Source: Catelliglobosispora koreensis DSM 44566
GTDB taxonomy: Bacteria > Actinomycetota > Actinomycetes > Mycobacteriales > Micromonosporaceae
Assembly: GCF_000379685.1 (NCBI RefSeq)
Contig: NZ_KB903292.1
Coordinates: 310,001 to 374,000 of the forward strand
Reading direction: 5' to 3'
Length of the DNA: 64,000 nucleotides
A model generated the notes under the pieces. That model did no database searches, had not been told where the DNA came from, and worked only from the letters and a program-made list of their open reading frames with translations. The first letter of the stretch is position 1. The number at the start of each line of letters is the position of its first letter. The translations under genes and the position numbers were made by a program. Below, piece after piece: positions 1 to 6,961 of this stretch.

Positions 1-683
1 GTTATCGAGCCCCAGCTGTACTTGCCTGAGGCGGTGCCCTTCGAGCCATCGCTCGTCGCGGTGCACTCGCTCCGCAGTCCGTGGATCTGCACGAGCCCAC
101 CGAGCAGCGAGATCGAGCCAGCCGTGGCGTAGGCCGAAGAGGTCACCTTGTCCGCCGTGACGACGGTCTTGCTCTCCGACGAGAACGCCTCGACGGCGAT
201 CAGCATGGGCGGGATGGGGATTCCGGCCGGGGGAGTCAGCGGCAGCTGAGGCTTGGCGATCGACGAGGTGGCGATGGTGCCTTTCTCATCGGCGTGCGAA
301 ACCATTCCGGTGCCGGGGACAAGCTCTTGCTTGCCATCCTTAGGGCCAGACGGGTGCGCGGCGTCCACTTTGATGGGGTACTTGGCGTCCGGGTTCTTGA
401 GAAGCTCAGGGAGCCCATAGCCGACAGCATCGCCAAGCCAGAAGAGGCTCGACACCGACCGTCCCGTAGGCCCGGTCGAGAAGTTGGCCCGCGAGAACGA
501 CATGTCCACTTCGAGTTGTGGTTCCGCCGGGATCGGGATCAGCTTCTCGTAGATATGCATGGCGATAGGCGCCGCTTCCGCTTTCAGCTCATAGCCACCG
601 AGCTCCACAGCCTGTGCTGGAGCGGGCAGAACGAAAAACGGGCTGGCGACGGCAAGAGCGACCACTGTCCGGGCGAGCTTCAC
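1..683 (-). CDS. Secreted protein of unknown function (3' end outside window)
   Basis: An open frame runs from a GTG at 683 to the window edge, 227 codons with no stop. The N-terminus (MKLARTVVALAVASPFF, ending PAQA) is a clear Sec signal peptide with likely cleavage after about residue 26. The mature part is Ser/Gly/Pro-rich with beta-type segments (KTVVTADKVTSSAYATAGSI) and one Cys visible before the edge; I recognise no domain. The start is set by GGAGGT 6 nt upstream and by a GTGA overlap with the stop of the preceding ABC ATPase, so it is translated as the last visible gene of the transporter operon. That position suggests an extracytoplasmic helper of the transporter, which is an inference. 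Not recognised as any named family. Confidence 0.8.
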   Translation of the reverse strand, partial: MKLARTVVALAVASPFFVLPAPAQAVELGGYELKAEAAPIAMHIYEKLIPIPAEPQLEVDMSFSRANFSTGPTGRSVSSLFWLGDAVGYGLPELLKNPDAKYPIKVDAAHPSGPKDGKQELVPGTGMVSHADEKGTIATSSIAKPQLPLTPPAGIPIPPMLIAVEAFSSESKTVVTADKVTSSAYATAGSISLLGGLVQIHGLRSECTATSDGSKGTASGKYSWGSI

Positions 684-1390
684 GGCGCACCTCCGAGGTA
701 AAGATGAGTTAGGTCGGCGGCGATCTCGTCCGGTCCACCGGTGGCGACCACCTTGCCGTGCACGAGAACGGCGGCGCGGTCGGCGACGGCCAGGGCGGCG
801 TCGGCGAACTGTTCCACCACGAGGACACTGACGCCTTCTTCAGCCAGTGCCGCGACGACTTCGTAGAGTTCTTTGACGATCAGTGGCGCGAGGCCCATGG
901 ACAACTCGTCCACTAGAAGCAGGGCCGGATTGGTGGCCAAGGCGCGGGCCATCGCGAGCATTTGCTGTTCCCCACCGGAAAGTGATCCGGCGAGCTGGTT
1001 CGAGCGTTCGCCTAACCGGGGAAACCGGCTGAACGCGACGTCATAGACGTGTGCGGCGGGCACGCCGCCGTAGGCGGCCAGCCGAAGGTTCTCGGTGACG
1101 GTCAGGTTGGGAAAGACAGAGCGTCCTTCCGGGATAGTGCACAGGCCAGCGCGGGCAAGAGCATCGGGACTGGCGTCGTTGACGTGTGTTCCGCCCAAGT
1201 GCACATGACCGCTCGTGGCGCGCAACTGTCCACTCACGACTTTCAGCAACGTGGACTTGCCGGCTCCGTTGGGCCCGAGCAGAGCCATCACAGAGCCACG
1301 CGGGACCGTCAAGTCCACGCCATGGAGCACTTCGATCCGGCCGTACGCCGCGTGCACGTCCAGCAATTCGAGAATGGGATCATTGCGCAT
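680..1390 (-). CDS. LivF-type ABC transporter ATPase
   Basis: This is a cytoplasmic ATP-binding subunit of about 236 residues, the usual LivF length. It carries Walker A GPNGAGKST, ABC signature LSGGEQQ and a Walker B region LLLVDELSMGLAP. It should energise uptake together with the neighbouring second ATPase, the fused permease and the lipoprotein. I place the start at the ATG at 1390 (MRNDPILELLDVHAAYG), which overlaps the end of the upstream ATPase by 11 bp. An in-frame start 36 nt further upstream would add residues that do not look like the family. The family normally imports branched-chain amino acids, but the KstR boxes at the head of this operon point to a steroid-related substrate here (inference). 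Confidence 0.92.
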   Translation of the reverse strand: MRNDPILELLDVHAAYGRIEVLHGVDLTVPRGSVMALLGPNGAGKSTLLKVVSGQLRATSGHVHLGGTHVNDASPDALARAGLCTIPEGRSVFPNLTVTENLRLAAYGGVPAAHVYDVAFSRFPRLGERSNQLAGSLSGGEQQMLAMARALATNPALLLVDELSMGLAPLIVKELYEVVAALAEEGVSVLVVEQFADAALAVADRAAVLVHGKVVATGGPDEIAADLTHLYLGGAP

Positions 1391-2120
1391 AGGACTGTCC
1401 CAGGTAAGCGGCTTGCACCCGGTCACTGGCCCGGACTTCGGCCGGACTGCCCGAGGCGATGACCTGGCCGAAATCGAGGACGTGCAAGTGGTCGCAGACC
1501 CGCATGATGAGTTCCATGTCGTGCTCGACGATCAGCACGGCCCGTCCTTCGTCGGCGAGTTCCTCAAGCAGGTCACCAAAATCCTCGGTCTCGGTGGTGC
1601 TAAGTCCCGAGGACGGTTCATCGAGCAGGAGCAGCCGTGGGTCGCACGCGAGGGCGCGAGCCAGCTCCAGCAAACGGGCGATGCCGGTCGGGATGGTGTC
1701 GGCTTGACGGTCGGCATAGCGTTGCAGCCCGACGCGTTCGATCAGCCGCTCGGCGACCTGTGAAGGCGATCCGGTGCCGCGCTTGATGCGTTGCGCGTGC
1801 TGACGGTGGATCTCAGCGGCGACGAGCACGTTTTCCCAGACCGACAGCGAGCCAAAGGCTTCCAGCCGCTGAAACGTTCGTGCGATCCCGCGGCGAGCCC
1901 GCTCGTGCGTTGGCTTGCCGGTGATGTCCTCGCCGTCGAAATAGACAGACCCATCCGTCGGCTTCTGCAGCCCCGTGAGCACATTGAAAAACGTCGTCTT
2001 GCCCGCTCCGTTCGGGCCGATCAGCCCGGTGATCTGCCCGGCGCTGACGTCGAGCGAAGCGTTCTGCACGGCCGTGACGCCCCCAAACCGGACCGTCACA
2101 TCGTGCGCCTGCAGCAGCAT
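1380..2120 (-). CDS. LivG-type ABC transporter ATPase
   Basis: This second ATP-binding subunit of about 246 residues has Walker A GPNGAGKTT, signature-region residues TGIARLLELARAL, Walker B LLLLDEPSSGL and the H-loop IVEHDMELIM. The LivG-like opening (VTVRFGGVTAVQNAS) and the typical LivG insert after Walker A distinguish it from the LivF partner. The ATG at 2120 follows a G-rich ribosome binding site (GAAGGGGGG); a GTG one codon upstream is equally possible. Its start overlaps the stop of a 57-residue small frame that fills the gap to the permease gene. It pairs with the downstream LivF-type protein as a heterodimeric motor. Confidence 0.92.
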   Translation of the reverse strand: MLLQAHDVTVRFGGVTAVQNASLDVSAGQITGLIGPNGAGKTTFFNVLTGLQKPTDGSVYFDGEDITGKPTHERARRGIARTFQRLEAFGSLSVWENVLVAAEIHRQHAQRIKRGTGSPSQVAERLIERVGLQRYADRQADTIPTGIARLLELARALACDPRLLLLDEPSSGLSTTETEDFGDLLEELADEGRAVLIVEHDMELIMRVCDHLHVLDFGQVIASGSPAEVRASDRVQAAYLGQSYAQ

Positions 2121-2293
2121 CACAACCGCCCCCCTTCACCGCGGTTTCGCGACTTTCGTGAAGACGCACGAACCTTGGCGCCCAACCAAGCGCCTTCGCC
2201 GCAGTTTCGCGGCGCGCTCGTGGGCGATGGCGAACGGTGAGCCCCGCCCGTACGGAGCGCGGCGATCGTGGACGACGGCGAAACGTGTGTCAC
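2120..2293 (-). CDS. Candidate 57-residue coupling micro-ORF between permease and ATPase
   Basis: The 170 bp gap between the permease stop and the LivG-type start holds an uninterrupted frame. It begins at a GTG overlapping the permease stop (GTGA at 2293-2290) and ends at a TGA overlapping the ATPase start (TGATG). The 57-residue product is rich in Ser, Arg and Gly (for example RSPSPTSAPRNCGEG), with no domain, signal peptide or membrane segment. Its 3' end carries the G-rich ribosome binding site of the ATPase. The double overlap is what is seen. A role in keeping ribosomes moving across the gap is inferred, and the frame may be open by chance in GC-rich DNA. Confidence 0.4.
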   Translation of the reverse strand: MTHVSPSSTIAALRTGGAHRSPSPTSAPRNCGEGAWLGAKVRASSRKSRNRGEGGRL

Positions 2294-4293
2294 CACTTGC
2301 CCTCCCTGGAAGCGCGGACCTCGGCGGCTGGAGACCCGGGCGTCGCGGAAACTGGCACGCTGGAGACGGGAGCCTCGGAGACGGGCACGTCGCGGACCGC
2401 CGCGGTGCCGGTCGCATAAGCGGGAGCGGGCCGTCTAAACGGGACGGTCACCTTCGCTGAGGGACGCCAGCGCCCGAGGGTGAACAGGCGGCTCGCGACA
2501 CCGTTGGGGTCACGGCCCAGGCCGAGCGCGGCGACGCCGATTAACAGGAACATCAAGCCGCCCAATGCTTCGAACTCCCCGGCCACGACCGGAAGCAGCA
2601 TCAGCGTCATGCCGCCGATCGCCGCGCCGGAGACCGATGTGACACCGGCGACGACCGCGAGCAAGAGCAACGGCAAGCTGTTGAAAAGCTGGAACTCTGT
2701 CGCCGAGACCGACTGGTTGAGCCCGCCGAGCAGGCCACCAGCCAGGCCGGCGATGCCGGCCGACAGGCCGAACAACCGCACGCGGGTCCAGCGCAGATTA
2801 AGCCCGAGGGTCGCGCAGCCGGCCGGGCTGTCGCGCATCGCGAGCAGGATGCGCCCGTAACGGCTGCGCCGCAACGCCAGCACGCCAAAGCCCACCAGCG
2901 TGAAGACCACAACCGACAAGATGGCGTAGGAAGCGGGAGTGTCCAAAGTGAGGCCCGGCAACGCGAGCCGGGGCACTTCGAGACTTCCGTTGAAACCAAA
3001 GGCGAAGTCCGCCTGGAAGACGAGTTTGTCCATCAGCAGGCCGAAGGCCAGCGTGGACAGGGCAAGGTAGAGACCCTGCAACCGCAGCGCTGGCAACGCC
3101 ACCAGGACGCCCACCACAGCGGCCGCCGCGGCGCCTGCCAGCAACGTCAGCGGGGACGGACTGTCGAGCCGGGCGACGACGATCGCTCCAATGCCGACGA
3201 ACGTGAACTGGGTCAGCGACACGTAGCCGCCATAGCCCGTCAGCGGCACGAGCGACAGCATGACGATGCCGAGGATGAACCCGAGCGCCATCCGGTCGGT
3301 GTGCTGCGGTGCCATGACGAACGCGAGAACGGCGGTGCCAGCGATCAGCCCGGCGCCACTTATCAGGGCTTTGCGGACGCTTGGTACGCGTACCCCCGCG
3401 ATGCCTTTGATCTGGCCAATGCGCAGCTGAGCTTGCGGCGCTAGCAGAAGTGCCGCGAACAGGAAGAGCGCGGGAATCGCGGCCCGTACTCCGCTGAGCA
3501 GCTCGCTAGGCGGCAGGTAACCCACGGCGTAGGACTGGCACAGCCCCAGGAGCAGAGCGCCGATGAATGTCCACGGCAGACTCTTGAGCCGCCCGAACAC
3601 GGCGGCGGCGTAGGAGCTGATGACCAGCAGCGTCAGGTCGAAATACGAAAGCTGCACCACCGGCGTCAGCAAGATCCCGGCGAGAGCGGCCAGAGCCGAA
3701 CCGATGGCCCAGCTCAGGGTCGACAGCAGTGATGGCCGGGCGCCGTAAAGCTGAAGCAAGCCGCGGTTGTCGACTGTCGCGCGCATGGCGATGCCGATGC
3801 GGGTGAAGGTCAGCAACGCGTAGAGCGCCGCTGCCACAACGACCGCCGCGATGACCGTCATGAGGTCGTGATAGCTCACGAAGGCGGACCCCACCGGAAA
3901 TCCGTCCCCGTTGAAGAACGGCTGCACCGGACGGGCCGTCGGCGGCCAGATCGCTTGTGCCGCACCGATCAGCAGCACGAGCAGGCCAACGGTCACGACC
4001 AGCGTGGTGCTCACCGGAGCGTCGCTGAGGTGGCGCATCATGACCCGTTCGGCCAGCCATCCGAGCACCGGGGCCGCGACTCCCACCGTGAGCAGAAGAG
4101 CTAGCCAAACGGGCAGTTCTAAGTGGACGCTGAGTTCCCAGTAGAGGAAGGCCATCAGCATCGCGACCGCGCCGTGACCGACGTTGAATACCCGGGTCGT
4201 GCTGTAGGTGAGCACCAAACCGCTTGCGGCGACGGCATATCCGGCACCGGTGACGAGCCCGAGCACGGTGAAGGTCAGGAACGCGGACAGCAT
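2290..4293 (-). CDS. Fused LivH-LivM-type ABC permease
   Basis: One 667-residue polypeptide holds two branched-chain-type permease domains. Residues about 1-290 resemble LivH (LTYSTTRVFNVGHGAVAMLMA near the N-terminus) and about 300-610 resemble LivM (LTGYGGYVSLTQFTFVGIGA, then LRLQGLYLALSTLAFG). Each half is strongly hydrophobic with many membrane segments. The C-terminal 50 residues are polar and low in complexity (Pro/Ala/Val/Ser). In most Liv systems LivH and LivM are separate proteins. The start is the ATG at 4293, five bases after the lipoprotein stop. It lies in the inner membrane and works with the two ATPases downstream. The substrate is unknown; the KstR boxes at the operon head suggest a steroid or a steroid catabolite. 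Confidence 0.9.
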   Translation of the reverse strand: MLSAFLTFTVLGLVTGAGYAVAASGLVLTYSTTRVFNVGHGAVAMLMAFLYWELSVHLELPVWLALLLTVGVAAPVLGWLAERVMMRHLSDAPVSTTLVVTVGLLVLLIGAAQAIWPPTARPVQPFFNGDGFPVGSAFVSYHDLMTVIAAVVVAAALYALLTFTRIGIAMRATVDNRGLLQLYGARPSLLSTLSWAIGSALAALAGILLTPVVQLSYFDLTLLVISSYAAAVFGRLKSLPWTFIGALLLGLCQSYAVGYLPPSELLSGVRAAIPALFLFAALLLAPQAQLRIGQIKGIAGVRVPSVRKALISGAGLIAGTAVLAFVMAPQHTDRMALGFILGIVMLSLVPLTGYGGYVSLTQFTFVGIGAIVVARLDSPSPLTLLAGAAAAAVVGVLVALPALRLQGLYLALSTLAFGLLMDKLVFQADFAFGFNGSLEVPRLALPGLTLDTPASYAILSVVVFTLVGFGVLALRRSRYGRILLAMRDSPAGCATLGLNLRWTRVRLFGLSAGIAGLAGGLLGGLNQSVSATEFQLFNSLPLLLLAVVAGVTSVSGAAIGGMTLMLLPVVAGEFEALGGLMFLLIGVAALGLGRDPNGVASRLFTLGRWRPSAKVTVPFRRPAPAYATGTAAVRDVPVSEAPVSSVPVSATPGSPAAEVRASREGKW

Positions 4294-4298
4294 CTTCG

Positions 4299-5663
4299 TC
4301 AGACCCCCACGACGTCGCCGCACTTGTATCCGGAGCCGGGCGCCTCGCGCACCCACTTGCCGCCTTGCAGCTTGATGAACGCCCAGCACTTGGAGGGCCG
4401 TTTACCGCCCACGTCCTGCGCCGCGAACAATCCGTCAGCCGTATAGTCGCGCACGCTCTTTAATCCGTCGATGATGGCGGAACGTTTCAGGTTTGGCCCC
4501 GCTTTCGCTACCTGCTGCACAAACAGCTTGGCGGCGCCCCATGCGAAGAAGCCGAAGTAGTCCGGCCGTGCGTTCGGGGCGACCCGGGCGAGCCACTGGC
4601 GATAGAGCTGCTGTTCCTTATTGCTACCGCCCTCTTCCACCAGCGAGGTGTTGATGAAGACGGTCACTCCTTCGGCGGCGGCACCGGCTGACTTGACGAA
4701 GTTGGCGTCGTAGCCCGTGGCGTCCATGACGAAGGCCTGCGGCGTGTAGCCCTGCTGCTTCATGGCTTGCAGCAGCCGGGCGCCGTGCTGCCCGGAGCCG
4801 AGCCACTGTACGTATTGGACGCCCTTCTCCTTCATCTGCACCACGTAGGGCGAATAGTTGAAGTCGGCGATGTCGATCGACTGCGTGTAGATCCAGTTGA
4901 AGCCGCGGCCGGAGTAGGCCTTCATGAAGCTTTCGGCGTTCTGCTTGGTCACTTCGGCGTTCAGATAAAGGAAGGCCGCCTTGGTTGTGGCGCCGCCATA
5001 CTTGCTCTTGAAGTAGTCCGGCGGAGCCGTGGGCTGGTGCGTCATGCGGGTCGAGTTAACGCCGAAGGAGTTCGCGACGTTCTGCCGTTGCGAGGTGACG
5101 CTCGCCGCCCTAATGTCCGGGATGCCACAGCTAGCGGCCTGTTGCGCGCCGCCCTGGTCGTAGGCCGACATCGAGCCGACCATCGCGAAGGCTTGGTTGC
5201 ACGCCTGAGCGGTGCCTTCCTGCTCGCCGCGGCTGTCGGTGCGGGAGTCGAGGGCGAGCAGCTCAAGCTTGCGCCCACAGACACCACCCGTGCTGTTGAC
5301 GTAGGCGACGTATGCCTTGGTGGCCTGTTGCGCGGCTTCGAAAAGTCCCGACACCGGACCGCTGGTATCCGAGACGTTGGCAATCTTGATGGAGTTCGCG
5401 GTGACACCCGTGTCGGTCGCCCCACCGGTGCCGCTGCACGCGACCGGGGCAGTGCCCCCTGAAGAGCCGCCGCCAGAGGACCCGCCCGTGCTTCCGCCGT
5501 CGGTTCCGCCTTCACCCGCGGTGCCGCCCGTCGCACCGGAACCTGATCCAGCTCCGGCACCGTTGGTACCGCCAAGTACCTGGTCTCGCTGCTCCTTGCT
5601 CAAGGCCGAGCCGCAAGCGGAGGTCATGGCGAGACATAAAAGTAACGCAAGACACACTCGCAC
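4299..5663 (-). CDS. Substrate-binding lipoprotein of LIV-type ABC transporter
   Basis: This is a 454-residue extracytoplasmic solute-binding protein. The signal peptide ends in the lipobox TSAC, so Cys17 should be lipidated. A long Gly/Ser/Thr-rich spacer (about residues 30-75) tethers a type-1 periplasmic binding fold that starts at TANSIKIANVSDTSGPVSG. The GTG at 5663 is the only sensible start and has no ribosome binding site. An exact KstR box sits 8 nt upstream (5672-5685) and a second lies further out, so the transcript may be leaderless and repressed by KstR. It heads the transporter operon, with the permease 5 bp downstream. The family binds amino acids or other small molecules; a sterol side-chain or ring intermediate is an inference. 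Confidence 0.9.
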   Translation of the reverse strand: MRVCLALLLCLAMTSACGSALSKEQRDQVLGGTNGAGAGSGSGATGGTAGEGGTDGGSTGGSSGGGSSGGTAPVACSGTGGATDTGVTANSIKIANVSDTSGPVSGLFEAAQQATKAYVAYVNSTGGVCGRKLELLALDSRTDSRGEQEGTAQACNQAFAMVGSMSAYDQGGAQQAASCGIPDIRAASVTSQRQNVANSFGVNSTRMTHQPTAPPDYFKSKYGGATTKAAFLYLNAEVTKQNAESFMKAYSGRGFNWIYTQSIDIADFNYSPYVVQMKEKGVQYVQWLGSGQHGARLLQAMKQQGYTPQAFVMDATGYDANFVKSAGAAAEGVTVFINTSLVEEGGSNKEQQLYRQWLARVAPNARPDYFGFFAWGAAKLFVQQVAKAGPNLKRSAIIDGLKSVRDYTADGLFAAQDVGGKRPSKCWAFIKLQGGKWVREAPGSGYKCGDVVGV

Positions 5664-5671
5664 TCGGACAG

Positions 5672-5685
5672 TAGAACAGGTTTCA
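5672..5685. promoter_or_regulatory. KstR operator, exact match
   Basis: TAGAACAGGTTTCA fits the KstR consensus TnnAACnnGTTnnA at every fixed position. It lies 8 nt before the GTG of the transporter lipoprotein gene, in the divergent region shared with the SRPBCC gene. Confidence 0.88.
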
Positions 5686-5731
5686 GTTTGATGAACAAGA
5701 CTTGCCTTTGAGGTGCGAGGGTCTAGAAAAG

Positions 5732-5745
5732 TAAAACAGGTTCTA
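5732..5745. promoter_or_regulatory. KstR operator, exact match
   Basis: TAAAACAGGTTCTA fits the KstR consensus exactly. It lies 43 nt before the SRPBCC start and 60 bp from the other box of this divergent region, so each gene may have its own operator. Confidence 0.88.
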
Positions 5746-5788
5746 ATACCGTTGCGCCCACGAAGTCGTAAGTACGAGGAGGTACGTG

Positions 5789-6220
5789 ATGCCGAAAGTT
5801 AGTGCGTCCACGAGTTCACCAGCCAGCCCTGAGCAGGTGTGGCAGCTTGCTGTTGACTTGCCGCGCTATGCCGAGTGGCTCACTATGCACGACGCGTTCT
5901 CCGGCGACGTGCCGGGAACGCTTGAAGAAGGCGCCGCCTACAAGCAGCGCGTCAAGATGATGGGCATGCCAGCCGACATCGCCTGGAAGGTCGCCACCGC
6001 CAACTCTCCCGGCCACTTGGAGATCACCGGTGACGGGCCGATGGGCATCAAGGCCATCAACCGCTTCCTGATCGAGCCAGGCGAGGGTGGCTCCAACATC
6101 ACCTTTGAGATGGAGTTCAACGGCCCCGCCCTCAATGGCCCGATGGCCAAGATGGCGGAGAAGAACGCCGGCGCCGCGGCTGAGGCGTCGCTGGAGAAGT
6201 TCAAAAACTTGCTGGGCTAA
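5789..6220 (+). CDS. SRPBCC-family small ligand-binding protein
   Basis: This 143-residue cytoplasmic protein has the SRPBCC (START/polyketide cyclase-like) pattern: SPEQVWQLAVDLPRYAEWL near the N-terminus, a central beta-sheet and a long C-terminal helix (KNAGAAAEASLEKFKNLL). It resembles the Rv0910-type subfamily, whose role is unclear. Such folds bind hydrophobic ligands. I prefer the ATG at 5789 because GAGGAGG sits 6 nt upstream; a GTG one codon earlier is too close to it. KstR boxes lie just upstream, so it is probably induced with sterol catabolism. It could bind a steroid intermediate (inference). It ends 6 bp before the convergent kstR gene. Confidence 0.85.
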   Translation: MPKVSASTSSPASPEQVWQLAVDLPRYAEWLTMHDAFSGDVPGTLEEGAAYKQRVKMMGMPADIAWKVATANSPGHLEITGDGPMGIKAINRFLIEPGEGGSNITFEMEFNGPALNGPMAKMAEKNAGAAAEASLEKFKNLLG

Positions 6221-6226
6221 GCGCCC

Positions 6227-6850
6227 TTATTTCAGGAGCAGGCGGGCGGCGAGCTCCAGGTGGTTCACGACATCGTTAGCCGACGCCCGCCTGGTCACCC
6301 AGGCGACCAAATTGGACAGCCACACATCGCCAATAACCCGGGCGATGGCTTTGTCGTCTTCGGATGGTTCCCCGTCGTGCATCGCCTTTGTGAACATCAC
6401 TTCCATCATGCGCGCGACGGTGTTCACTTCGGCCGCGGCCGAAGGGTCAGCGAACATGAAGGCGCGTGTCATGGCTTCGGTCAGCTGTGGGTCACGTTGC
6501 ATCGCCCGCGTGATCCGGCCCAGCACGAAGATCATGCGCTCGTAGGGGCTATCGCCGGGCACCACCGTGCGGTCCATCCGCTCCTGCGTGCGCTCGAACT
6601 CACGCGCCAGGCCCGACACGAGCAGGTGGATCTTCGACGGGAAATAGCGGTAAAGCGTCCCGAGGGCGACATCAGCCTTTTCCGCGACAGCGCGCATCTG
6701 CACCGCGTCATAGCCGCCTTTTGAGGCGAGCATGAGGGTGGCATCGAGGATCCTTTTGCGACGCTCACGTTGCGCCGCGGACCCGAGCTCGGCATCGGTC
6801 GGCGCGCTGAGGGCAGTGTTGCCGTTGGTACGCGTTCTTGGCGGTGCCAT
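6227..6850 (-). CDS. kstR: KstR, TetR-family repressor of sterol catabolism
   Basis: The 207-residue product is very close to Mtb Rv3574. It shares SAAQRERRKRILDATLMLAS, the recognition-helix region ADVALGTLYRYFPSKIHLLV (residues about 60-80) and, in the ligand domain, MQRDPQLTEAMTRAFMFAD and VWLSNLVAWVTRRAS. In the family, KstR binds TnnAACnnGTTnnA and is released by 3-oxo-cholestenoyl-CoA-type ligands. The ATG at 6850 follows GAAAGG; an in-frame TTG 21 nt upstream is less likely. It is divergent from fadE34 with one shared operator (6940-6953), so autoregulation is expected. kstR next to fadE34 is also the Mtb arrangement. Confidence 0.95.
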   Translation of the reverse strand: MAPPRTRTNGNTALSAPTDAELGSAAQRERRKRILDATLMLASKGGYDAVQMRAVAEKADVALGTLYRYFPSKIHLLVSGLAREFERTQERMDRTVVPGDSPYERMIFVLGRITRAMQRDPQLTEAMTRAFMFADPSAAAEVNTVARMMEVMFTKAMHDGEPSEDDKAIARVIGDVWLSNLVAWVTRRASANDVVNHLELAARLLLK

Positions 6851-6939
6851 CGAGGACCTTTCGTGATTCAAGCGGTGCGATCGCTAGCGTATCAAGCGAA
6901 TGTTTCTAAACTATGCGCAGGCCGCTAGCGGCGAAATAC

Positions 6940-6953
6940 TGAAACGTGTTCTA
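6940..6953. promoter_or_regulatory. KstR operator, exact match
   Basis: TGAAACGTGTTCTA fits the KstR consensus exactly. It ends 8 nt before the fadE34 GTG, which has no ribosome binding site, and lies about 90 nt before kstR. Confidence 0.9.
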
Positions 6954-6961
6954 ATTTCTTC

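Noticed and set aside
6898-6911. GAATGTTTCTAA near kstR as an additional KstR box
   Set aside because: It lacks the AAC half and the spacing does not fit TnnAACnnGTTnnA.
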